From Bradyrhizobium sp. CCBAU 53340 (lineage in GTDB: Bacteria; Pseudomonadota; Alphaproteobacteria; Rhizobiales; Xanthobacteraceae), in the NCBI RefSeq assembly GCF_015291645.1, contig NZ_CP030055.1:1612001-1676000 (forward strand): a stretch of DNA of 64,000 bases, given 5' to 3'. The notes below the pieces were generated by a model that was not told the origin of the DNA, made no database searches, and saw only the letters and a program-made list of their open reading frames with translations. Position numbers and translations under genes: made by a program. The first letter of the stretch is position 1; each line of letters opens with the position of its first letter. This document shows positions 8,729-17,500 of the stretch, one piece after another.

Positions 8729-9527
8729 TCCGCGTCAGGATCATCTCCATCGCCTCGGCAAAACCGTCCTGCTCGTTGGTCGCGGTGACGTGGGTGGCCT
8801 GGTCCTTGACGTTGTCGGTGGCGTTGCCCATGGCGATCGAGGTGCCGCTCACGCGGAACATCGCGAGGTCGTTCTGCATGTCGCCGATGGTGGCGACCGC
8901 GTCCAGGGAAATGCCGAGGCGCCTGGCCATGGCCTGCACGAAGGTGCCCTTGTTGAAGCCGGGCGGGGTGATGTCGAGATAATAGGTCTGCGAGCGGACC
9001 GCGGTGGCCTCATTGCCGAGCGCCTGCTGCATCGCCTTCTCGCATCGCTCGAGCCCGGCAGCATCGGCGCTGGCACCGACGATCTTGCAGGCGCTGGCAA
9101 GGTAGGGCGAAAAATCCGTCACAAAGGTCGGGTCGGAACGGATCGTGTGCTGCTCATGCGCGACATATTTGCCGCTGGGGTTATCGATCAGCCATTTGTC
9201 GGTGGTGAAGAGCCAGATGTCGGCGTCGAATTCCCGGAGGATCTGCAGGCTTCGCTCCGCCGCACCTTTCGGGATCAGATGCTGCTCGACCGGATTCATC
9301 TCGGGATCGACGATCGAGGAGCCGTTGAACGGGCCGACCGGCAGCCAGAGCGCCAGCGGTTCGATCAGGAAACGCATGCCGATCGCGGGGCGGCTGGAGG
9401 TGATGGTGAAGCCGATGCCGCCCTGGTGCAGCCGCTGCACCGCGCGCCTCGCACGGTCCGTCAGCGTCTTGTCCTTGGTGAGCAACGTGCCGTCGACGTC
9501 GGAAACGACCAGTGAGATTTTCGTCAT
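8715..9527 (-). CDS. HAD-IIB (Cof-type) sugar-phosphatase-like hydrolase
   Basis: 270-residue haloacid-dehalogenase phosphatase. Motif I is VVSDVDGTLLTKD (nucleophile Asp and acid/base Asp), motif III lies around the PPGFNKG lysine, and motif IV is ATIGDMQNDLAMF. The large C2 cap between motifs is typical of Cof/SPP-type enzymes acting on sugar phosphates or phosphoglycolate. ATG at 9527 gives the expected N-terminus. It lies 29 bp after gntK and overlaps the dioxygenase gene, so it is part of the pentose-phosphate operon; a housekeeping role on sugar phosphates is inferred from that context. Confidence 0.85.
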   Translation of the reverse strand: MTKISLVVSDVDGTLLTKDKTLTDRARRAVQRLHQGGIGFTITSSRPAIGMRFLIEPLALWLPVGPFNGSSIVDPEMNPVEQHLIPKGAAERSLQILREFDADIWLFTTDKWLIDNPSGKYVAHEQHTIRSDPTFVTDFSPYLASACKIVGASADAAGLERCEKAMQQALGNEATAVRSQTYYLDITPPGFNKGTFVQAMARRLGISLDAVATIGDMQNDLAMFRVSGTSIAMGNATDNVKDQATHVTATNEQDGFAEAMEMILTRNGAG

Positions 9528-9556
9528 GGCAGGACCCTGATGGCAGTACCTTGGGG

Positions 9557-10096
9557 TTAAACGGCCTTGCTCTTGCCGCCGTCGATCTTCAGCTGCCGCA
9601 CGATGCCATCCACGATCGCCTCGACCGATTCGTCGATCGAGGCCGTGATGACGTGCTCGCTCGCCTCGGGCGGCTCCAGCGTGTTGAACTGGCTGGTCAG
9701 GAGGCCCGGCGGCATGAAATGGCCCTTGCGGTGCGCCAGCCGGTCGGCGATCAGCTCCTGCGTGCCCTTGAGGAAGATGAAACGGACGTCGTCGCGTCCG
9801 CGCAGCAGCACGTCGCGATAGGTGTGCTTGAGCGCCGAGCAGGCGATGATGATCTGCTCGCCCTTGTTGCAGACCCGCGAGATCTCGTCGGCGATGGCGT
9901 TGAGCCAGGGCCAGCGGTCCTCGTCGGTGAGCGGATGGCCGGCCCTCATCTTCTCGACATTGCTTGCGGGGTGAAAGCTGTCGCCATCCTCGAATCGCCA
10001 GCCAAGGCGTTCCCCAAGTGCTGCTGCAATCGTGCTCTTGCCCGAGCCCGAGACGCCCATCACGATCAACGCACAAGGTGCTTTAACGCGGCCCAC
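9557..10096 (-). CDS. gntK: Gluconokinase
   Basis: Phosphorylates gluconate to 6-phosphogluconate, feeding Gnd or the Entner-Doudoroff route. 179 residues, usual for the P-loop GntK family: Walker A MGVSGSGKST, then FEDGDSFHPASNVEKM and HFMPPGLLTSQFNTLE, which form the gluconate pocket. The start is a GTG at 10096 with GGAGG five to six bases upstream; it overlaps the end of pgl by 14 bp, pointing to translational coupling. An upstream ATG at 10183 would add a non-conserved tail inside pgl and is not favoured. Confidence 0.92.
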   Translation of the reverse strand: MGRVKAPCALIVMGVSGSGKSTIAAALGERLGWRFEDGDSFHPASNVEKMRAGHPLTDEDRWPWLNAIADEISRVCNKGEQIIIACSALKHTYRDVLLRGRDDVRFIFLKGTQELIADRLAHRKGHFMPPGLLTSQFNTLEPPEASEHVITASIDESVEAIVDGIVRQLKIDGGKSKAV

Positions 10097-10832
10097 GAAT
10101 TCCCTCCGGAAGCGCGGCCCTGTCGACCAGCCAGACGGTCTCACCATTCGAGCGCGCGCGTAACGCAGGCAGAGTCTCGCCATTGAACAGGCGCGTCAAG
10201 ATCGGCTGCTTGTCATGCCCTGATATCTCGAACAGCATCTCGCGGCACGAGGCCAGCGTGGGAAGCGTCAGCGAGACGCGCGGCACGAAGGGCGCCACAT
10301 TGGCCTTGGGCACGCCGACGACCCAGCGCGCGGTTTCCTCGATCTCGGGATAGCCGGGAAACAGCGAGGCGGTGTGGCCGTCCGGGCCGGCGCCCATCAG
10401 GACGAGATCGAACAGCGGCCGCGCGGGATCGAGGCTGTCAGACCCGTAGAAGGCCCGCAGCTCGCGCGCATAGGCCTCGGCGCCCTGGTCCGGCGTTTTG
10501 GCCGTGGTCGGGATCGGATGGATATGGCCTGGTGGCGCGTTGCGGTCGAGAAAGATCGCCCGTGCGACCGCCATGTTGTTGAGGGGATCGCTGTCGGGAA
10601 CGAAACGTTCGTCACCGATGAACCAGTGCACGCGATCCCAGGGAATCTTCCCGCGCCAGGCCTCGCTGCCGAGCAGCTGATAGAGCTTCTTCGGGCTCGA
10701 CCCGCCGGTGAGGCAGATCGCGATGCGGCCGGGATTGGCTGAAATGCGCGCCATCACCCGCTCGGCTGCGGCTTGCGCCAGCGCCTCGGCGTCTGCGACG
10801 ACGATCAGCTTCGGCTCTGCGGCCGCCGCCAT
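10083..10832 (-). CDS. pgl: 6-phosphogluconolactonase
   Basis: Hydrolyses 6-phosphogluconolactone made by Zwf. 249 residues of the NagB-like fold: AICLTGGSSPKKLYQLL near the N-terminus, HWFIGDERFVP, and FDLVLMGAGPDGHTASLFPG carrying the catalytic His of DevB-type enzymes. The ATG at 10832 overlaps the zwf stop as TGATG; a GTG immediately before it (10835) is an equally possible start. It sits between zwf and gntK. Confidence 0.93.
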   Translation of the reverse strand: MAAAAEPKLIVVADAEALAQAAAERVMARISANPGRIAICLTGGSSPKKLYQLLGSEAWRGKIPWDRVHWFIGDERFVPDSDPLNNMAVARAIFLDRNAPPGHIHPIPTTAKTPDQGAEAYARELRAFYGSDSLDPARPLFDLVLMGAGPDGHTASLFPGYPEIEETARWVVGVPKANVAPFVPRVSLTLPTLASCREMLFEISGHDKQPILTRLFNGETLPALRARSNGETVWLVDRAALPEGIRGPR

Positions 10833-12343
10833 CACGAAAACTTCCGCCAGCTGCGGCCGTCGCGCCGCAGCAGCTCATCGGCGCAGGCCGGGCCGTCGCT
10901 GCCGGCTCCATAGGTCTCGATGCCGTCGCTGCCTGCGGTCTTCCAGGCGTCGAGGAAGGGCTGCACCGCCGCCCAGCCGGCTTCGATGCCGTCGGCGCGC
11001 TGGAACAGGATGTTGTCGCCGATCATGCAGTCGTAGATCAGCGTTTCGTAGCCGGTGGAAGGATCGGCGCGGAAATAGTCGCCATACCTGAACTTCATCT
11101 CGACGCCGTCGATCGTGATGCTCGGTCCCGGGATCTTGGCGTTGAACTGAAGCTCGATGGTCTCGGTCGGCGCGATGCCGATGGTCAGGAAGTTTTGCGA
11201 CAGCCGATCGACCGTCGTGCCCGAGAACATCGACAGCGGCGCCTGCTTGAACTTGATCGCCACTTCCGTGCGCTTGTGGCCTAGCGCCTTGCCGGTGCGC
11301 AAATAGAACGGCACGCCGGCCCAGCGCCAATTGTCGATCATCAATTTCAGCGCGACGAAGGTCTCGGTGGTGCTGCCGGGCTTGACGTCCTCGGTCTTGC
11401 GGTAGTCGGGGATCTCGTCGTCGCCGACGCGGCCGGCGAGATATTGTGCGCGCACCGAGTTTCGCAGCGCTTCCTCGTGGTTCGGCTGCTGGATCGAGGT
11501 GAGTACCTCGGCCTTCTCGGAGCGCACCGAATGGGCGTCGAAGCGCGCCGGCGGCTCCATCGCAACCAGTGACATCAGCTGGAACAGATGGTTCGGCACC
11601 ATGTCGCGCAGCGCGCCGGTGGCGTCATAGAAGCCGCCGCGATGGCCGACGCCGAGCTTTTCCTCGACCGTGATCTGGATGTGGTCGATATGGTTGCGAT
11701 TCCAGATCGGCTCGAACATGCCATTGGCGAAGCGCAGCACCAGGATGTTCTGCACCGTCTCCTTGCCGAGATAATGATCGATCCGGTAGATCTGGTGCTC
11801 GTCCATGATCTTGAGCAGCTCGGCATTCAGCGCCTTGGCCGAGGCAAGGTCGGTGCCGAACGGCTTTTCGATCACCAGCCGCCGCCAGGCACCGTTCTCC
11901 CTCATCATGCCGGTGCGGCCGAGCTCGCGCGCGGTCGGTGCGAACGCGGCGGGCGGGGTTGCCAGATAGAACAGGCGGTTGCCGCCGGTGTCCTGCGCGC
12001 ATTCCAGCGAATCCAGATGCTCGCGCAAGCGGTCGAAGGAGGGCGGGTCCTTTGCGTCGGCTTCGACGAAGGTCACGCATTCCAGCAGCCGCGTCGCGAT
12101 GTCGTCGTCCACCGGCCGCGTCGCGAATTGCTTGAGGCCCTTCAACAGGCTGTCGCGCAGTTCGTCGTCCGACTGGCCCCTGCGGGCCACGCCGACGACG
12201 CAGAATTTTTCCGGCAGCAGATGCTCGGCGGCCAGATTGTACAGCGAGGGCATCACCAGGCGATGGGTGAGATCGCCGGTGACACCAAAAATGACGAAGG
12301 CGCAGTTTTCCGGCTTGCGTTTTTCTTGCGGGTCTTTTGTCAC
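10832..12343 (-). CDS. zwf: Glucose-6-phosphate 1-dehydrogenase
   Basis: Oxidises glucose 6-phosphate to the lactone with NAD(P)+. About 503 residues, normal length. N-terminal FVIFGVTGDLTHRLVMPSLYNL is the nucleotide-binding Rossmann motif, and RIDHYLGKETVQN is the substrate-binding signature with the reactive Lys. The start is a GTG at 12343 preceded by a weak GAAGG; translation further upstream would run through gnd in another frame. It follows gnd by 29 bp and abuts pgl. Confidence 0.95.
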   Translation of the reverse strand: MTKDPQEKRKPENCAFVIFGVTGDLTHRLVMPSLYNLAAEHLLPEKFCVVGVARRGQSDDELRDSLLKGLKQFATRPVDDDIATRLLECVTFVEADAKDPPSFDRLREHLDSLECAQDTGGNRLFYLATPPAAFAPTARELGRTGMMRENGAWRRLVIEKPFGTDLASAKALNAELLKIMDEHQIYRIDHYLGKETVQNILVLRFANGMFEPIWNRNHIDHIQITVEEKLGVGHRGGFYDATGALRDMVPNHLFQLMSLVAMEPPARFDAHSVRSEKAEVLTSIQQPNHEEALRNSVRAQYLAGRVGDDEIPDYRKTEDVKPGSTTETFVALKLMIDNWRWAGVPFYLRTGKALGHKRTEVAIKFKQAPLSMFSGTTVDRLSQNFLTIGIAPTETIELQFNAKIPGPSITIDGVEMKFRYGDYFRADPSTGYETLIYDCMIGDNILFQRADGIEAGWAAVQPFLDAWKTAGSDGIETYGAGSDGPACADELLRRDGRSWRKFS

Positions 12344-12372
12344 GAGCGATCGGCCTTCGCTTTGGGAAGTTC

Positions 12373-13371
12373 TTATTTGGGCTTCGAAGCGTCCGGCTGC
12401 TTCGGCTCCTTGTGGCCGCCGAACCCCGCGCGCATCGCGGAGAGAATTTTTTCGGCGAAGGTGTGTTTCTTGCGGGAACGGAATCGTGTGTAGAGCGCCG
12501 CGGTCAGGACTTCGGCCGGCACGGCCTCGTCGATGGCGGCATTCACGGTCCAGCGCCCCTCGCCGGAATCCTCCACGAAACCGGAATATTCCGAAAGCTG
12601 CGGGCTGTCGGCGAGCGCGGTCGAGGTGAGGTCGAGCAGCCAGGACGGGATCACGCTGCCGCGTCGCCAGACTTCGGCGATGTCGGCAAGATCGAAATCG
12701 TAGCGATGATCGGCGGGCAGGGCGTCGATGTTGGCGTTCTTGAGGATATCGAAGCCTTCGGCATAGGCCTGCATCAGGCCGTACTCGATGCCGTTGTGGA
12801 TCATCTTGACGAAATGCCCCGCGCCGACGGGACCGGCATGGATATAGCCCTGCTCGATCCGGGGATCGCGGCCCTCGCGTCCCTCGGTGCGCGGAATGTC
12901 GCCTGCGCCGGGCGCAAGGGCGGCGAAGATCGGATCGAGCCGGTCGACCACCTGCTTCTCGCCGCCGATCATCATGCAATAGCCGCGGTCGAGACCCCAG
13001 ACGCCGCCTGAGGTGCCGACATCGACATAGTGGATGCCGCGCGCCTTCAGCGCCTTCCCGCGGCGGACGTCGTCCTGCCAGAAGGTGTTGCCGCCGTCGA
13101 TGATGACGTCGCCGTCCTGCATCACGCCCGCGATCGTCTCGATCGTCGCTTCCGTGATGCGCCCCGCGGGCAGCATCACCCAGGCCGTGCGCGGCCGCTC
13201 CAGCTTCGAGATGAACTCTTCCAGCGTTGCCGAGCCGACTGCGCCGTCGGCGGCAAGGCCGGCGACGGCCTTGGCGTCCTTGTCATAGACCACGGTGGAA
13301 TGGCCGTGGCGCATCAGCCGGCGAACGATGTTGCCGCCCATCCGGCCGAGGCCGATCATGCCGAGTTGCAT
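12373..13371 (-). CDS. gnd: 6-phosphogluconate dehydrogenase, decarboxylating (short form)
   Basis: Converts 6-phosphogluconate to ribulose 5-phosphate, CO2 and NAD(P)H. 332 residues places it in the short GndA/YqeC class rather than the ~470-residue Gnd. [16 protein letters not shown] binds the nucleotide, [12 protein letters not shown] and [16 protein letters not shown] hold the substrate and the catalytic Lys. The N-terminal domain lies at about 1-165 and the helical domain after that. It is 12 bp downstream of tal-pgi. The acidic residue after the second Rossmann strand (VVYDKDAK) suggests NAD preference, which is an inference. Confidence 0.93.
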   Translation of the reverse strand: MQLGMIGLGRMGGNIVRRLMRHGHSTVVYDKDAKAVAGLAADGAVGSATLEEFISKLERPRTAWVMLPAGRITEATIETIAGVMQDGDVIIDGGNTFWQDDVRRGKALKARGIHYVDVGTSGGVWGLDRGYCMMIGGEKQVVDRLDPIFAALAPGAGDIPRTEGREGRDPRIEQGYIHAGPVGAGHFVKMIHNGIEYGLMQAYAEGFDILKNANIDALPADHRYDFDLADIAEVWRRGSVIPSWLLDLTSTALADSPQLSEYSGFVEDSGEGRWTVNAAIDEAVPAEVLTAALYTRFRSRKKHTFAEKILSAMRAGFGGHKEPKQPDASKPK

Positions 13372-13383
13372 GTGCGAGATCCC

Positions 13384-16233
13384 TTAATTCAGTGCGTCGT
13401 TCAGCGCGGCATTGAGCGCCGCGAGACCTTTCTTGAGCGGGCCTTTCAGGTGCACCCGAAGCGCGCGCCGGCCGCGCTCGGTGAGCACGTCGAAATCGCC
13501 GCGCGCTTGCGCCGCCTTGATCACGCCGAAGCTGGCCTTCTGGCCCGGCACCGGAAGATCCTTGGCGTCGTCGGCGGTGATCTGAAGGAACACGCCGCTG
13601 TCGGGCCCGCCCTTGTAGGCCTGGCCGGTCGAGTGCAGGAAGCGCGGGCCGAACTCGGCGGCAGTCGCCAGATGCCGTTTCTCGAGGACGGCGGTCCGCA
13701 TCTGCTGCAGCGCTTCGATGTTGGCCTTGTCGCGCGCGATATAGCCGAGCAGGGCGAAATAGTCGCCGCGTCGCGAGCGCGTGATGTGTGCCTTCAGCCA
13801 GGAGGTGAGGTCGCCATTGGCGCCCATCGTGCGGAGCGCAGCGGCGTTGTGGTCGTCGGTGTAGAGATCGAACTCCTTGGTGCTCACGACCGGCTCTTCG
13901 GCCGGCAGCGCGCCGGTCTTCTCAAACGCCGACGTCAGCTCGCGGGTCTTGATCTTGGCTGCTTCCACGTCCGGCTGGTCGAACGGGTTGATGCCGAGGA
14001 TCGCGCCCGCAACCGCGGTTGCCATCTCGAAGCGGAAGAATTCCTGGCCGAGATGGTCGATCGACTTCATCACGATGCGCACCACCGGATGGCCAGCCGC
14101 TTCGATCCCGGCGAGCGCCGAGTCATGGGCGGCATCGGTTTCGCCCTCGGTGCGGATGTCGATGAAAAAGCGGTCATTGCCGTAAGCCGCGGACTCGCCG
14201 AGCGGCTCGCCGGCGATCGGGATCAGGCCCTTGCCCTCCTTGCCGGTCGATTCCGCGATCAACTGCTCGGCCCAGGCGCCGAAATCGGCGATCTTCTTCG
14301 ACGAAAGTATCGTCACCTTGTCACGGCCTTCGAGGCCGGCGAGGCCCATGGCGAGACCAAGCTGGACGCCCGGGTTCTCGGCTGGCGGCACGTCCGGTCC
14401 GCAGGAGCGGGCCATCGCCAGCGCATGGTTGAGGAAAGTCCTGACGTCGATGCCGGCCGTGGCCGCCGGCACGAGGCCGAACGGCGACAGCACGGAATAG
14501 CGGCCGCCGATCGAGGGCTCGCCATGGAAGATGCGGGCATAGTTCAGCTTCTTGGCCGCCTTCTCCAGCGAGGAGCCGGGATCGGTCACCGCGATGAAGC
14601 GGAAGCCGGTCCTGGCCTTGGGGCCGAGGGCCTGCGCGACGCGCTCGTGGAAATAGTCCTTCATCGCATTCGGCTCGGTGGTGCCGCCGGACTTGCTGGA
14701 GACGATGAACACGGTGTTGGCGATGTCGATCTTGGCTTCCATCGCCCGCACCTCTGCCGGGTCGGTAGAGTCGAGCACATGCAGCTTCGGAAAGCCCGGC
14801 TTCCGCGCAAAGGTCTCGGCCAGCACCTCTGGCCCGAGGCTCGATCCGCCCATGCCGAGCACGACGGCGTCGGAGAACTTCTGGCCCTTCACGCGGCTGG
14901 CGTAATCCTCGTAGTCGGCGACATCGGCCTTGGCGGCGCTGTCGAGCCAGCCGAGCCATTTGTCCTCATCCGTCCCGGTCCAGACCGACTTGTCGCGCTG
15001 CCAGAGCCTGCGGATCTTGGCCGATGCGCGCCACTCCTCGGTGCTCTTGGCCACGGCCTTGCCGAGCCCGTCGCCGAGCGAAAGCTGCTGGCGGTCGATC
15101 GCGGGCCCGAGCACGGTCGCGCGCTTGTGGGCGACGGCGCCATAGAGCTTGTCGGCGGCATCCGCGAACTGCTTGACGCCGTCCTTGACGAGCTCCTCGG
15201 TGATCGCATCGAGCGAGACGCCGGAGCGCTCCAGCTCCTCCAGCACGCGCCTGGCATCCTCGACATTCTCTTCCAGGCTATCGCGCAGCTTGCCATGGTC
15301 GCGGAACGCATCGAGCGTCGCCGGCGGCACGGTGTTGATGGTGTCGGGGCCGATCAGCTCCTCGACATAGAGCACGTCGCTGTAGTCCTTGTTCTTGGTG
15401 CCGGTCGAGGCCCACAGCATGCGCTGCGGCTTGGCGCCCTTGGCGGCGAGCTTCTCCCAGCGGGGACCCGAGAACAGCCGCTTGTAATCCTGGTAGGCGA
15501 CCTTGGCGTTGGCGATCGCGACCTTGCCCTTCAGCGCGGCGAGCCGCTCCTTCTCGCTGGGGTCGTTGGCTCGCGCGATCTTCTCGTCGAGCTGCTTGTC
15601 GACCATGGTGTCGATGCGGCTGACGAAGAAGCTGGCCACGCTCGCGACATGGGAGGGATCGCCGCCGCCGGCGACGTACTTTTCGAGGCCGGCGAGATAG
15701 GCCTCGGCGACCTCCAGATAGACTGCCCTCGAGAACAGCAGCGTGATGTTGATGCTGATGCCGTCGCCGATCAGTGTTTCGATGGCCGGCAGGCCCTCTG
15801 GCGTCGCCGGCACCTTGACCATCAGGTTCTTGCGGCCAACGTCCTTCCAGAGCCGCCGCGCCTCGGCGACCGTGCCTGACGTGTCCATCGCAAGATAGGG
15901 CGAGACTTCGAGGCTGACATAGCCGTCGCCGCCCTTGAGTCGGTCATAGATCGGGCGGAGCACGTCGGCCGCTGCCTGGATGTCGTCGACCGCGACCGCC
16001 TCGAACAGGTCGGCCACGGTCCGGTCGCCGCGCTTCAGCGCCTTGCCGATCGGAGCGTCGTATTCGTCCGAGCTGCCGATCGCCTTCTCGAAGATCGACG
16101 GATTGGAGGTGACGCCCTTGACGCCGTCGGTGTCGATCAGCCGCTTCAGGTCGCCCTTGGCGATGAAGCCGCGGGCCAGGAAGTCCAGCCAGACAGCTTG
16201 GCCGTGCTTTTCCAGTTCTTTGACGGGATTCAT
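13384..16233 (-). CDS. tal-pgi: Bifunctional transaldolase / glucose-6-phosphate isomerase
   Basis: 949-residue fusion joining the non-oxidative pentose phosphate pathway to upper glycolysis. Residues 1-~370 are transaldolase: GVTSNPSIFEKAI and the Schiff-base Lys in NLMVKVPATPEGLPAI. The rest is phosphoglucose isomerase: SSKSGGTTEPN phosphate loop, GGRYSVLSPFGLVPA, and the C-terminal region with DQPDVEAAK. Such fusions are known in rhizobia and cyanobacteria. It heads the operon that runs through gnd, zwf, pgl, gntK, the HAD gene and the PhyH gene, all within ~8.2 kb with gaps of 30 bp or less. Confidence 0.95.
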   Translation of the reverse strand: MNPVKELEKHGQAVWLDFLARGFIAKGDLKRLIDTDGVKGVTSNPSIFEKAIGSSDEYDAPIGKALKRGDRTVADLFEAVAVDDIQAAADVLRPIYDRLKGGDGYVSLEVSPYLAMDTSGTVAEARRLWKDVGRKNLMVKVPATPEGLPAIETLIGDGISINITLLFSRAVYLEVAEAYLAGLEKYVAGGGDPSHVASVASFFVSRIDTMVDKQLDEKIARANDPSEKERLAALKGKVAIANAKVAYQDYKRLFSGPRWEKLAAKGAKPQRMLWASTGTKNKDYSDVLYVEELIGPDTINTVPPATLDAFRDHGKLRDSLEENVEDARRVLEELERSGVSLDAITEELVKDGVKQFADAADKLYGAVAHKRATVLGPAIDRQQLSLGDGLGKAVAKSTEEWRASAKIRRLWQRDKSVWTGTDEDKWLGWLDSAAKADVADYEDYASRVKGQKFSDAVVLGMGGSSLGPEVLAETFARKPGFPKLHVLDSTDPAEVRAMEAKIDIANTVFIVSSKSGGTTEPNAMKDYFHERVAQALGPKARTGFRFIAVTDPGSSLEKAAKKLNYARIFHGEPSIGGRYSVLSPFGLVPAATAGIDVRTFLNHALAMARSCGPDVPPAENPGVQLGLAMGLAGLEGRDKVTILSSKKIADFGAWAEQLIAESTGKEGKGLIPIAGEPLGESAAYGNDRFFIDIRTEGETDAAHDSALAGIEAAGHPVVRIVMKSIDHLGQEFFRFEMATAVAGAILGINPFDQPDVEAAKIKTRELTSAFEKTGALPAEEPVVSTKEFDLYTDDHNAAALRTMGANGDLTSWLKAHITRSRRGDYFALLGYIARDKANIEALQQMRTAVLEKRHLATAAEFGPRFLHSTGQAYKGGPDSGVFLQITADDAKDLPVPGQKASFGVIKAAQARGDFDVLTERGRRALRVHLKGPLKKGLAALNAALNDALN

Positions 16234-16545
16234 GATGATTATTTATCTCCAAGCCTTCGGGCGAGGGGTTTCCGCCCCGGTCCTGACGCGCTATCCTGTA
16301 GCTAACATGCTCCCGGGAGGGAACCAATCCAGGACATAGGCGTCATACTCCTAGTGTAACTCCGTCGCGATCATGGCGATCCAGGCGGCAATTGTGGTTT
16401 TGCGTAATAAAAATTTTGGCTGACATTGTTCGGCTGGGGTCTTGTTGCGTGAGCTCGATCTGTCGCGTCACGGAGTGTCGTCAGCGGATATCGATCCGTC
16501 TGATTGTCATTGGCTCGGTCGCGAATGGCCATGCTGGGGGAAAGC
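16234..16545. other. Intergenic spacer upstream of the tal-pgi operon
   Basis: About 310 bp between the divergent tal-pgi operon and the small membrane protein gene. No gene is supported. It must hold the operon promoter. An inverted GGTTTCCGCCCC/GGGGCGGAAACC-like match is only partial, and CTCCCGGGAG (16310-16319) is a short perfect palindrome. A GGAAC-N16-CGTC at 16320-16344 on the plus strand is one base off the EcfG consensus but lies 200 nt from the next start. Confidence 0.5.
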
Positions 16546-17202
16546 ATGCACGCACGTCCTGATGGCGTTACCATCGCTGCCAACCGGCAATCGATTGCGC
16601 CGGGCGTCTGTATCGACGCATCCCATGACCTCGAAATCGGTCAATGCGTCATGCGCCTGCGGCTGCTGGTCGCGGCCGGCTTTGTGATGACGCTGCTGAG
16701 CGCGAGCCTTGTTTTCAAATCAAGTCTTGCCTTCGACTGGTGGGGCGACATCGGCAGCTACGATACGACGATGGGCTATCTCGGTGTTGCGCTGTTTGGC
16801 CCCGTCACCTCCTGGCTGATCTGGATCCTGCCGGCCGAACGCGGGCCGGTCGTGATCGTCACCCCCTACGGCATCCGCGACTTGCGGATGGGCAATGAAT
16901 TTCTGCCGTGGGACTCCATTGCGGATGTCTCGGCTGAGGATGTCAGGGGGCACAAGGCGGTTGTGCTGACGCCGACGCCCGCCTTGCAGCGGCAGCTCTC
17001 CTACATCCATGGCTCGGCACATGGCACGTCGAATGAACGGATTGTTATCCGTTCGGAGGGATTGGCGACCGATTTTGACACGCTGCTGAGCGCTTGCCGC
17101 GACTGTCATGCCGCAAGCCACCGGGCCGCTGTCAGCCAGGCCACCGCATTGCAGCAGGAAGATGAATACACGGCGCAATCCGTCGTCCTGCAAGCGCCAT
17201 AA
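16546..17202 (+). CDS. STM3941-like membrane protein, unknown function
   Basis: About 218 residues with two hydrophobic segments (LLVAAGFVMTLLSASLVF near residue 40 and GYLGVALFGPVTSWLIWIL near 80) followed by a soluble PH-like part containing VTPYGIRDLRMGNEFLPWDSIADV. The order (two TM helices, then a GIRD...W..I segment) and wording match a second gene at 25353, so the two are paralogues. The start is the ATG at 16546 preceded by GGGGGA; earlier TTG/ATG codons at 16504-16531 have no ribosome site. Single gene, divergent from tal-pgi. No function can be given. Confidence 0.65.
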   Translation: MHARPDGVTIAANRQSIAPGVCIDASHDLEIGQCVMRLRLLVAAGFVMTLLSASLVFKSSLAFDWWGDIGSYDTTMGYLGVALFGPVTSWLIWILPAERGPVVIVTPYGIRDLRMGNEFLPWDSIADVSAEDVRGHKAVVLTPTPALQRQLSYIHGSAHGTSNERIVIRSEGLATDFDTLLSACRDCHAASHRAAVSQATALQQEDEYTAQSVVLQAP

Positions 17203-17325
17203 GTTTGCCGCCGCAGATCGTCATGTTGCAGTGCCGGAGGGAGGTGTCTCCGGTATCGCCCGGATGTGGCGAGCGAGTGACAATTTCTGGAAATGAGCGA
17301 AGATAGACCGAGATTCGCTCAAATT

Positions 17326-17341
17326 ACAGGCAAGTGCCTGT
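17326..17341. promoter_or_regulatory. Palindrome ACAGGCA-AG-TGCCTGT upstream of prkA
   Basis: Perfect 7-bp arms with a 2-bp centre, 100 bp upstream of the EcfG promoter of prkA. It could be an operator or the end of the preceding transcript; there is no T-run. The rest of 17203-17440 shows no gene. Confidence 0.3.
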
Positions 17342-17440
17342 TCGTAATTCACGGAGTGCCTACCTTGTGCGTTGCGTCGCGTCAGCACCAGGGTGTCCAA
17401 TGATCGTCATGTGCTCACGCTGATTCGAGAAGCGGCCTGA

Positions 17441-17466
17441 GGAACGGTCTAGTAACTGCTTTCGTT
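17441..17466 (+). promoter_or_regulatory. EcfG (general stress sigma factor) promoter of prkA-yeaH-spoVR
   Basis: GGAAC at 17441-17445, exactly 17 nt, then CGTT at 17463-17466: a full match to the alphaproteobacterial EcfG consensus GGAAC-N16/17-CGTT. Predicted start of transcription is near 17473, giving a ~28-nt leader before the prkA ATG at 17501 with GGAGAGGGATC as the ribosome site. Position, orientation and operon content all agree. Confidence 0.75.
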
Positions 17467-17500
17467 TCAGCTTGTAGCGGAACTCACGCGGAGAGGGATC

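Noticed and set aside
13030..15879. A 949-codon open frame on the plus strand opposite tal-pgi
   Set aside because: Antisense shadow of a highly GC-rich gene; no ribosome site or family features, while the minus strand encodes an unmistakable fusion enzyme.
16320..16344. GGAAC-N16-CGTC as an EcfG promoter
   Set aside because: One mismatch, and it points toward a gene 200 nt away with no stress link; judged chance.
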